Source: Candidatus Aerophobota bacterium (GTDB lineage Bacteria; Aerophobota; Aerophobia; Aerophobales; AE-B3A). From it: a stretch of DNA of 8,987 nt. The notes beneath the pieces were generated by a model. That model searched no databases, was not told the origin of the DNA, and saw nothing but the letters and a program-made list of their open reading frames with translations. Location: contig JAUWAK010000039.1 in NCBI GenBank assembly GCA_030602105.1, forward strand, positions 1 through 8,987. Reading direction: 5' to 3'. Positions 1-6,033 of this stretch are shown here, one piece after another. The position numbers and the translations under genes are program-made. Positions within the stretch are counted from its first letter, which is position 1. The number at the start of each line of letters is the position of its first letter.

Positions 1-966
1 GCAATAGCTCGGGCCCACACAGCTACTCATCTTCTGCAAGCTGCCCTTCGAGAGATTCTGGGAAAAACCGTTAAGCAAAGCGGATCTTTGGTGGACGAAG
101 ATAGACTTAGATTTGACTTCACTCATTTCTCATCGCTTTCGGAGAGCGAGAAAAACCGGGTGGCCTCGCTCCTTAACGAGAAGATCAGGAAAGACCTTCC
201 TGTACGGGTGAAGGAGATGGGCTTGGCTCAAGCTCGAGCTAGGGGAGCTATTGCTTTATTTGAGGAGAAATATGAGGGAACTGTGAGAGTAGTAAACGTG
301 GGGAAGTTTAGCATGGAAGTTTGCGCAGGGACCCACCTTTCCCGAAGCGGTGAGATTGGGCTTCTAAAGATCATGAGTGAGAGTGCTGTGGCGGCAGGAG
401 TGAGAAGAATCGAGGCTGCAGTGGGAAAGAAAGCCTTACAGTGGACGGAGGAAAGGGATGCACTCCTCAAAAGAATAGCTTCTGAGTTGGGCACCTCGGA
501 AGAGGAGATCCTGTCCCGTCTCAGAGAAAAAGAAAAGGATGTCCAGGAAAAGATCGGTGAGCTAAAAAAATGGCAAAAGATGTGGGCCCTGCTAGAGATG
601 AATGAGCTCATGAAACAAGCTTCTCAGGTGGGAAGTGTGAGGATGGTGAGGGGAAAATGGGATAATGTAGATGCAGAGGTTCTCAGAGAAGCAGCTGAGA
701 AGCTTCGGGATAGGCTCGGAAAGGGAATTGTCATCCTCGCCTCAGTATCTCAGGACAAAGCTCTTTTTGTGGCTGCCTCAACTCAAAAAGAAGTGCCAGC
801 CAATCTTATGGTAAAGGAAATTGCTCAGCTTACCGGAGGAAATGGAGGAGGCAGATGGGATTTTGCCCAGGGGGGAACCTCTCACCCTTCCAGGGTAGAG
901 GGTGTCTGGGCCAGGCTGCCTCAAATCATAACCGCCCTAACCAATTCTTACCCAGGCCGATCTTGA
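1..966 (+). CDS. alaS: Alanine--tRNA ligase, C-terminal part (5' end outside window)
   Basis: This is the 3' part of alanyl-tRNA synthetase, the cytoplasmic enzyme that charges tRNA-Ala and hydrolyses mischarged Ser- or Gly-tRNA-Ala. The frame is open from base 1, so the gene is cut by the window edge; 321 residues are visible. They begin in the editing domain with HTATH (codons 6-10), the first half of the zinc/editing site. The second half is CAGTH at nt 322-336. A charged helical stretch follows at about nt 430-620 (probable coiled coil), then the C-terminal DHHA1-type domain with GGNGGGRWDFAQGG at about nt 835-880. The ATG at nt 199 or the GTG at nt 88 could be mistaken for a start, but conserved AlaS sequence runs upstream of both. 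Substitutions inside conserved motifs (CAGTH for CGGTH, GGRWDFAQGG for the usual GGRPDMAQAG) look like lineage variation. The gene converges on the cysS/tRNA-Thr end. Family identification is secure. Confidence 0.97.
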   Translation, partial: AIARAHTATHLLQAALREILGKTVKQSGSLVDEDRLRFDFTHFSSLSESEKNRVASLLNEKIRKDLPVRVKEMGLAQARARGAIALFEEKYEGTVRVVNVGKFSMEVCAGTHLSRSGEIGLLKIMSESAVAAGVRRIEAAVGKKALQWTEERDALLKRIASELGTSEEEILSRLREKEKDVQEKIGELKKWQKMWALLEMNELMKQASQVGSVRMVRGKWDNVDAEVLREAAEKLRDRLGKGIVILASVSQDKALFVAASTQKEVPANLMVKEIAQLTGGNGGGRWDFAQGGTSHPSRVEGVWARLPQIITALTNSYPGRS

Positions 967-998
967 CGGAAAGATCGGTTTCGCTCCTCTCTTTCTTC
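957..998 (+). terminator. Probable Rho-independent terminator of alaS
   Basis: A perfect 8-bp stem, CCGATCTT (957-964) with AAGATCGG (971-978), encloses a 6-nt loop. A T/C-rich tail starting TTT follows on the + strand. The left arm lies inside the last alaS codons, and the stop codon (964-966) sits at the stem-loop junction. The tail is interrupted by C and G, so termination may be only moderately efficient. Read on the − strand, the stem is followed by CCTGGG, so it does not look bidirectional. Confidence 0.6.
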
Positions 999-1015
999 AA
1001 AAAGGCTACTTCAAC

Positions 1016-1091
1016 TGGAGCTGGCGGAGGGACTCGAACCCCCAACCTGCTGATTACAAATCAGCTGCTCTCCCGGTTGAGCTACGCCAGC
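1016..1091 (-). tRNA. tRNA-Thr, anticodon UGU, CCA encoded
   Basis: The reverse complement folds as a complete 76-nt cloverleaf. The acceptor stem GCTGGCG (1085-1091) pairs with CGCCAGC (1020-1026). The anticodon stem GCTGA/TCAGC holds loop TTTGTAA, with anticodon TGT at 1056-1058, which reads threonine ACN codons and chiefly ACA. The T-arm GGGGG-TTCGAGT-CCCTC has one G-U pair. The discriminator base is U (1019), and the 3' CCA (1016-1018) is encoded in the DNA. The gene lies 29 nt after the cysS stop on the same strand with no clear promoter of its own, so co-transcription with cysS followed by processing is likely. Confidence 0.97.
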
Positions 1092-1123
1092 CCATTTCTC
1101 AAATGGGGAACTGTACCAGTTTA
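1091..1123 (-). other. Pair of small inverted repeats between cysS and tRNA-Thr
   Basis: Two adjacent perfect inverted repeats fill the spacer. CCCATTT (1091-1097) and AAATGGG (1101-1107) have a 3-nt loop; this stem ends on the first base of the tRNA. AACTG (1109-1113) and CAGTT (1117-1121) also have a 3-nt loop and reach into the cysS stop codon. Neither is followed by a T run on the − strand, so they are not typical terminators. They may be a 5' processing or stabilising structure for the cysS-tRNA transcript. The repeats are directly visible; the role is inference. Confidence 0.45.
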
Positions 1124-2587
1124 CCTACCCCTGGCCGAGCTGGATTGCTCCTTTAGCCTCCACACTGTCCTGGTTCTGGTGTCCTCCAGTTCTATTCCCA
1201 GGGCACTAAGCTTTTTTCTTATCTCATCAGCCAATTTCCACTCTTTTTTCTCCCGCAGCTTATCTCTTAGGTCCACCAAAAGGTCTATGAACTGAGAGGC
1301 ATCCTTTCCCAAATCCTTCTTTTCATCCCCAAAGAGAGAGAGCACTTCCCCTATCTTTTCTATTTCTTTTCTCACTCTCAGAAGAGTATCCCTCGCGTCC
1401 TTATTTAAAGGAGCACCTTTTCTCATCAAGAGATTAGCCATTTTCACCGCTTCAAAAACGCTTGAAAAGACGAGGGGAGTGCTAAAATCATCATCCATGG
1501 CCAGGACGAAATCGTGCTCCATCCGGCCCGCGCGCTGAGCGAGAGCTTGTACCCTTTCCTCCTCATTCCTGGAGAGTGCGGCCTCCCTCTCTTCTTCCTG
1601 GATTTCCTGTGCTCTTTGAAGAAAGTTCTGAATTCGCTCTAAAGAGGAAGCCGCTTCTCTTAGGGTCTCTTCCCGATAATCCAGGGGACTGCGATAATGT
1701 GCGGAAAGGAGATAGTATCTTACTGTCTCGCCGCCGAACCTCTCAAGAGCTTGCGAAAGATTGAAAACATTCCCTGTTGACTTGGCCATTTTCTGAGTTC
1801 TCATGGTGAGAAGGCCATTATGAATCCAGTACCTGGCAAACCTCTTACTTGTAGCTGCTTCCGATTGGGCAATTTCATTCTCATGATGGGGGAAGATAAG
1901 ATCCCTGCCTCCACCGTGGATATCGATTTGATCCCCCAGGAGCTTCATGGCCATGGCCGAGCATTCGATATGCCAACCCGGCCTTCCTTTTCCCCAGGGA
2001 CTATCCCATGAGGGCTCTCCCTCTCTTTCTTTCTTCCATAGGGCAAAATCCACCGCATCGATTTTTCTTTCATCAATCTCTAATCTGGCTCCTGCATACA
2101 GCTCTTCCAGATTCTGGTGAGAGAGAGCCCCATATTGAGGGAATTTCTTTATTCTAAAGAATATATCTCCATTCCGGCGGTAAGCAAAACCTTTTTCTTC
2201 CAATCTTTTGATGAGATCTATTATCTCATTCATACACTCGGTAGCGCGAGGATACTCATCCGCCCTCCTCACTCCAAGAATCTTCATCTGCTCCGTGTAT
2301 TCCTCGATGAACTTATTAGCTAGCTCGAAGATAGAGATTCCTAAAGCCTTAGCCCGATCGATCATCTTGTCATCAACGTCGGTGAAATTTGTTATGTACT
2401 TCACACGGTACCCCCGGTATTCGAGATACCTTCTGATGAAGTCAAAGATCACCGCCGCTCTGGCATGACCCAGGTGCAGCTGATCGTAGAGAGTCACCCC
2501 ACAGACGTACATTTTAACCTCTTTATCTTTAAGGGGGATGAACTCTTCCTTCTTGCCAGTCAAAGTATTGTAGACTACTAGCGCCAT
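1121..2587 (-). CDS. cysS: Cysteine--tRNA ligase (CysRS)
   Basis: Class I aminoacyl-tRNA synthetase that activates cysteine with ATP and loads it on tRNA-Cys in the cytoplasm. From the chosen ATG the product is 488 aa, a normal length. Visible motifs are the HIGH-type HLGH (38-41), KMAKS (266-270), and the zinc ligands C29, C209 (WHIEC), H234 (FPHHENE) and E238, all at family-typical positions. A charged C-terminal helical region (about 330-470) matches the DALR and tRNA-binding part. The frame stays open up to a TTG at 2644, inside ispF. I reject that start because family alignment begins at MALVVYNTLTG and its purine tract is only 2 nt from the TTG. The chosen ATG lies 10 nt after the ispF stop but has a poor Shine-Dalgarno, so translation may depend on coupling to ispF. 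The gene is followed by tRNA-Thr. The gltX and cysE genes found before cysS in Bacillus are missing. Confidence 0.97.
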   Translation of the reverse strand: MALVVYNTLTGKKEEFIPLKDKEVKMYVCGVTLYDQLHLGHARAAVIFDFIRRYLEYRGYRVKYITNFTDVDDKMIDRAKALGISIFELANKFIEEYTEQMKILGVRRADEYPRATECMNEIIDLIKRLEEKGFAYRRNGDIFFRIKKFPQYGALSHQNLEELYAGARLEIDERKIDAVDFALWKKEREGEPSWDSPWGKGRPGWHIECSAMAMKLLGDQIDIHGGGRDLIFPHHENEIAQSEAATSKRFARYWIHNGLLTMRTQKMAKSTGNVFNLSQALERFGGETVRYYLLSAHYRSPLDYREETLREAASSLERIQNFLQRAQEIQEEEREAALSRNEEERVQALAQRAGRMEHDFVLAMDDDFSTPLVFSSVFEAVKMANLLMRKGAPLNKDARDTLLRVRKEIEKIGEVLSLFGDEKKDLGKDASQFIDLLVDLRDKLREKKEWKLADEIRKKLSALGIELEDTRTRTVWRLKEQSSSARGR

Positions 2588-2597
2588 GTCTTTATAT

Positions 2598-3080
2598 TTA
2601 AGGGTCTTCCTTTTTCTTGAGACTCGCCACTGACCAGCAGGCAATACCTCTTTTCTTACCCAAAAATCCCAGTCCTTCGGAGGTTGTACTCTTTACCCCC
2701 ACTCTTTCCGGCTTAATTCCCAGAACCTGAGCGATGTTCTTCCTCATTTGAGCAATATAGGGGGAAAGTCTGGGTTCTTCTGCCACAATCACCGCATCCA
2801 CGTTATGAACCCTGAATCCTTCCTCCAGCAATTCTCTTTGTACCCGAGTGAGTATACTCATACTGGAAATCCCCTCATAGCGTGGATCATTGTCGGGGAA
2901 AAGATTTCCTATGTCCTCTTTACCCGCTCCTCCCAAGAGGGCATCTGCAATGCTGTGCAGAAGTACATCTCCGTCGGAATGTCCTGCCAAGCCTCTATCA
3001 TGAGGGATATCGGTACCCCCCAGGATGAGCTTTCTTCCTTCTGTCAAAGGATGAACATCGTAGCCAATCCCGACCCTCAT
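2598..3080 (-). CDS. ispF: 2-C-methyl-D-erythritol 2,4-cyclodiphosphate synthase
   Basis: MEP-pathway enzyme that converts CDP-methylerythritol 2-phosphate to the 2,4-cyclodiphosphate with release of CMP, on the way to IPP and DMAPP. The 160-aa length is typical of the homotrimeric IspF family. The N-terminus has the zinc ligands D8 and H10 (GYDVHPL) and H42 (LAGHSDGDVLLHS, 32-44), then IGNLFPDNDP. The C-terminal CDP-binding segment reads STTSEGLGFLG, with TSE in the place of the more usual T-T/N-E. The start is supported by AAGGAG six bases before the ATG. It lies 124 nt downstream of ispD, the largest gap in the run, and 10 nt upstream of cysS. ispD and ispF act two steps apart; ispE is not in this window. 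Confidence 0.97.
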   Translation of the reverse strand: MRVGIGYDVHPLTEGRKLILGGTDIPHDRGLAGHSDGDVLLHSIADALLGGAGKEDIGNLFPDNDPRYEGISSMSILTRVQRELLEEGFRVHNVDAVIVAEEPRLSPYIAQMRKNIAQVLGIKPERVGVKSTTSEGLGFLGKKRGIACWSVASLKKKEDP

Positions 3081-3086
3081 CTCGCT

Positions 3087-3092
3087 CTCCTT
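3087..3092 (-). promoter_or_regulatory. Shine-Dalgarno of ispF
   Basis: AAGGAG lies 6 nt upstream of the ispF ATG. It is one of the best matches in the window and fixes the ispF start. Its first bases overlap the TAA of a possible 17-codon frame in the ispD-ispF gap. Confidence 0.75.
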
Positions 3093-3204
3093 AAGCTATC
3101 CCCGGATGATCGATTCCTCGAAGAAGCCTGGTGAACCTCATCATCTTGATGCTCTAAAGATTTCTTGATAGGGAGCCTTTGGTGAGAGAGTCGATCCTTT
3201 CCTC

Positions 3205-3885
3205 TTACTCTAAGAATAGCTGACTCACCACCAGGTCCTGAGGTGAGGTAATCTTGATATTGGTCTCTTCCCCCGGAATTGTCTTTACTCTTACTCCAAG
3301 CCTTTCTACCAGACTGGCGTCGTCACTGGCCTGCCACCCTCGCTTCCTGGCCTCCTCGTAGGCCTGGCATATGAGATCTTTCTTAAATCCCTGAGGAGTT
3401 TGAATGAGGCACACTTTTTTCCTGTCCAGCGTTGAGGAGACCAAGCTGTCTTGGCCAATCTCTTTTATTGTCTCTCGTATGGGCAGCGCTGGAACCACCG
3501 CTTCCCACTTCTGGGTTGCCCGAATAACCTCTATTATCAATTCTTGAGAAATGATGGGACGAACTCCATCATGAACGAGGACAGTGTCAGTATTTGTCTG
3601 TAGTACCCTCAAACCTTCCAGGACCGAATCTCTGCGCTCCTTTCCTCCTTCCACCACATTCCTAACCTTTTCATAGCCATGTGGTAATAGAACATGCTCC
3701 CGGGCGTAATTCTGCATTCCCTCGGGAATCACCAGGACTATGCTGTCTACGAGCGGACACTCTTCAAATTTGCTTATGGTCCAGGACAGGACAGGTTTTC
3801 CTTTCAGGAGAAAGAATTGTTTGGGTTGACTTTTTCCCAACCTCTTTCCCAATCCTCCTGCGGCAATGATCACCTCAACGCGCAA
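3205..3885 (-). CDS. ispD: 2-C-methyl-D-erythritol 4-phosphate cytidylyltransferase
   Basis: MEP-pathway enzyme that joins CTP and MEP to give CDP-methylerythritol plus pyrophosphate. The 226-aa product has the nucleotidyltransferase signature AAGGLGKRLG (8-17) with R15, then PKQF with K22. It also has HDGVRP (105-110, D106 and R109), RETIKE (137-142), LDRKKV with R155, QTPQGFK (162-168), and NIKITSPQDL with K211. These correspond to the catalytic and binding residues of E. coli IspD. RETIKE has Glu where E. coli has Asp (RDTMK). The best start is a TTG at 3883-3885, which places the N-terminus as in the family. It overlaps the last 11 nt of the upstream PIN-TRAM gene, so translational coupling is likely. 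No strong Shine-Dalgarno is visible. A GTG four codons later is an alternative but would remove the first beta strand. Confidence 0.96.
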   Translation of the reverse strand: MRVEVIIAAGGLGKRLGKSQPKQFFLLKGKPVLSWTISKFEECPLVDSIVLVIPEGMQNYAREHVLLPHGYEKVRNVVEGGKERRDSVLEGLRVLQTNTDTVLVHDGVRPIISQELIIEVIRATQKWEAVVPALPIRETIKEIGQDSLVSSTLDRKKVCLIQTPQGFKKDLICQAYEEARKRGWQASDDASLVERLGVRVKTIPGEETNIKITSPQDLVVSQLFLE

Positions 3886-4909
3886 TTTTTGTTACTCTGG
3901 TTCTTTTTCTCCTGGGTTCCTCTCTTACTTCGGTGAATATCATCTTGCCAGTGGTGGTCTGGAGGACAGAGGTTACCGTGACTTCTGTCTGTTGGCCGAT
4001 GCGTTTTTTGCCTCTTTCCACCACTACCATGGTTCCGTCTTCAAGATATGCCACTCCCTGATCAGGGTTTTCCCCTTCTTTGATGACATTGATTCTGAGG
4101 CTCTCCCCCGGCAGAAGAATTGGCTTGAGGCTGGTGGCGAGCTCGTTGATATTAAGAACCTGTACGTCTTGAATCTTGGCTAGTTTCCTCAGATTGTAGT
4201 CGTTGGTGAGTACAGTTGCTTGCATCAGTTTTCCCAGCCTGAGAAGCTTGGTGTCTACCTCCTTAATTTCAGGGAAGTCCTTATCAACAATCTCTACCGG
4301 GACGTTCTCCTGAGTCTGCAGCTTGTTCACCATATCCAGACCCCTTCTTCCCCTGGCTCGCTTCGTGGAAGAGGAAGAATCAGCGATTTGCCCAATTTCT
4401 GTGAGAACAAAGTTGGGGATGATGAGGGTACCTTCAATAAAGCCGGTCTTACAAAGATCCAGTATTCTGCCATCAATGATCACCGAGGTGTCTAGAACTT
4501 TGCGCGCTCCCTGCGAAGCCCCCGCTCCTCTTCCAGAAGAGCGGAAGAGGAAATTGTATATCTCCGTCTCTCTTTTTGCTGCCACCGTAACTCCAACGGT
4601 AGCAAAAATGAGGTTGGTCAAAAGGAGAATGTAGGGGGCGAAAGATTTGAGCGGGGCAATGAGCAAGAGTGGATAGGCAATGAGATTGGCCAGGATAACC
4701 CCCAGGGTCAATCCGAAGGCTCCAATGATGATTACTCTTACCGATGTCTGGCTAAGTCCTCGCTCGGCAACGACTATGAGAGTAGCTACCCACCCTCCCA
4801 CCAGAGCAGGGATCCATGGGCTAAAATGCAGGTTTAGCGAAATTCCGTAGCAAACTACCGCTACCAGTATTATGAACAATATTCGTAGTCTGAGTTCTTC
4901 TATTTTCAT
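3875..4909 (-). CDS. yacL: Membrane-anchored PIN-TRAM domain protein (YacL family)
   Basis: A 344-aa putative membrane-tethered nuclease of the PIN-TRAM family. The N-terminal part has four hydrophobic segments at about residues 8-27, 32-48, 57-85 and 90-111. A PIN domain follows (about 137-258) with the acidic set expected for metal binding: D140 (LDTS), D146, E171 (VLTEIGQI), D219 (EVDTKLL) and D237 (TNDYNL). A TRAM-like RNA-binding domain (about 262-325, from LLPGESLRINV) and a basic C-terminal tail complete it. The start is supported by AAAGGA 8 nt upstream of the ATG, 23 nt after the disA stop. The gene sits in the family's characteristic place between disA and ispD. Biochemical function is not established; RNA cleavage at the membrane is inferred from domains. 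All catalytic-type acids are present, so it looks intact. Confidence 0.93.
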   Translation of the reverse strand: MKIEELRLRILFIILVAVVCYGISLNLHFSPWIPALVGGWVATLIVVAERGLSQTSVRVIIIGAFGLTLGVILANLIAYPLLLIAPLKSFAPYILLLTNLIFATVGVTVAAKRETEIYNFLFRSSGRGAGASQGARKVLDTSVIIDGRILDLCKTGFIEGTLIIPNFVLTEIGQIADSSSSTKRARGRRGLDMVNKLQTQENVPVEIVDKDFPEIKEVDTKLLRLGKLMQATVLTNDYNLRKLAKIQDVQVLNINELATSLKPILLPGESLRINVIKEGENPDQGVAYLEDGTMVVVERGKKRIGQQTEVTVTSVLQTTTGKMIFTEVREEPRRKRTRVTKIAR

Positions 4910-4917
4910 ATATTTTG

Positions 4918-4923
4918 TCCTTT
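4918..4923 (-). promoter_or_regulatory. Shine-Dalgarno of the PIN-TRAM gene
   Basis: AAAGGA lies 8 nt upstream of the ATG at 4907-4909, within the 23-nt gap after disA. It supports this start codon and independent ribosome loading at this junction. Confidence 0.6.
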
Positions 4924-4932
4924 CTTCTTCGC

Positions 4933-6033
4933 TTATTTGCTTAAGAGTGCCCTGTCTTTTAGTCTTTCGAGTTCTCTTTTGATGGAAGTGGCTCTTTTTT
5001 CTCCTACTTCACCGATTTCCGTTAACTCAAGCGCAGTGGCACTGGTGATGCCGGGTAGATCCCCGAGAGAACTCACCACGTTTTCTATCACCACTTGAGG
5101 CAGATGAGGAATCTTGGACAGGGCTCGATATCCCCGGGGAAATACGGAAAGATCAAGATTTCCAGCTTTGACTTTGTAGCCAAGGGCTCCCATAATATTG
5201 GTCAATTCTAGAATCTGTTCCGTGCTGAGTAGTTGCAGTTCAGAGAGCGCCTTCTCATAATCCTCTTTGGCATAGTCCCGGACAATTTGCCCCAGCTGGA
5301 CCAGCGTGTCTCCAATAATTTCTTTCAGTTGCATCTCTATTAAACGGGCTTCCAGTCCTAGCTCTACTATATGACGGTCTACCTCTTCCTTGATTCTTCT
5401 TATGAGCTCACTTCTCTGCAGAGCCCTGGTTACATCGGACAATCTTACCCAGTCCTGGAATTCGAGGGTATCTAACTCCTCTAGAATCTCATTAAATGAA
5501 GCTTGATACCGCTCCAGAGTCTGAAGGGCTTGACTGGCTCTTCTTATCAGTTCCGGTACAGTTTTCAGCACATATTTTGCCTCTCCCTGATACAGGGTGA
5601 CTATGCCCCGGGTTTGGGAAATGGCAATAACGGGGCAGTCCATTTGTTTGGCCATCCTCTCGGCCGCTCGATGACGGGTCCCTCTCTCACTACTGGGAAT
5701 AAGGTAGTCCGGAACTAACTGTGTGTTAGCATACAGTATTCTTTCCATATCACGAGAAAGAATAATAGCTCCATCCATCTTGGCCAATTCTGCCAGGGCG
5801 GTAGGAGTTAGCCTGTAATCTACTTTGAACCCTCCCTCAATGACTTCCAATATCTTGGGAGTGTCCCCCACCACGACGAGACCCCCTGTTCCAGCTTGAA
5901 GGATGATCTCCAGGGCCTGTCCCAAGGGAGTTCCGGGCGACATCAGCCTGAGGAAAGCGAGTACACTTTCCTCATTTTCCTTGGGCTTAAGTGCCTCTTT
6001 TCCCTTTGAACTCGTTTTGAAGTATCTCCTCAA
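4933..6033 (-). CDS. disA: DNA integrity scanning diadenylate cyclase DisA
   Basis: DisA makes the second messenger c-di-AMP from two ATP, and in Bacillus it scans DNA for branched intermediates. The 366-aa product has the N-terminal DAC domain (about 20-160) with both catalytic motifs, DGA (87-89, MDGAIILS) and RHR (120-122, ERGTRHRAAE). A helical spine follows (about 165-280), then a C-terminal helix-hairpin-helix DNA-binding domain (about 305-355). The conserved N-terminal helix before MSPGTPLG can only be included by starting at the TTG at 6031-6033. No ATG, GTG or other TTG occurs before the ATG at codon 31. GGAG lies 10 nt upstream of that TTG. This start overlaps radA by 47 nt. RadA is a known partner that restrains DisA in Bacillus, so coupled synthesis is plausible. 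The catalytic motifs are intact, so c-di-AMP production is expected. Confidence 0.96.
   Translation of the reverse strand: MRRYFKTSSKGKEALKPKENEESVLAFLRLMSPGTPLGQALEIILQAGTGGLVVVGDTPKILEVIEGGFKVDYRLTPTALAELAKMDGAIILSRDMERILYANTQLVPDYLIPSSERGTRHRAAERMAKQMDCPVIAISQTRGIVTLYQGEAKYVLKTVPELIRRASQALQTLERYQASFNEILEELDTLEFQDWVRLSDVTRALQRSELIRRIKEEVDRHIVELGLEARLIEMQLKEIIGDTLVQLGQIVRDYAKEDYEKALSELQLLSTEQILELTNIMGALGYKVKAGNLDLSVFPRGYRALSKIPHLPQVVIENVVSSLGDLPGITSATALELTEIGEVGEKRATSIKRELERLKDRALLSK

Noticed and set aside
228..611. Open frame on the − strand inside alaS
   Set aside because: It is antisense to a strongly conserved coding region, is serine/phenylalanine-rich in the way of a frame shadow, and has no recognisable domain.
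855..1295. Open frame on the + strand across the alaS end, tRNA-Thr and the cysS end
   Set aside because: It runs through a tRNA and antisense to cysS, overlaps alaS in another frame and shows no protein family signature.
2588..2644. TTG-initiated N-terminal extension of cysS by 19 residues
   Set aside because: It overlaps ispF, has a purine tract only 2 nt from the TTG and falls outside the family N-terminus; the ATG at 2585-2587 puts the zinc Cys at the expected position 29.
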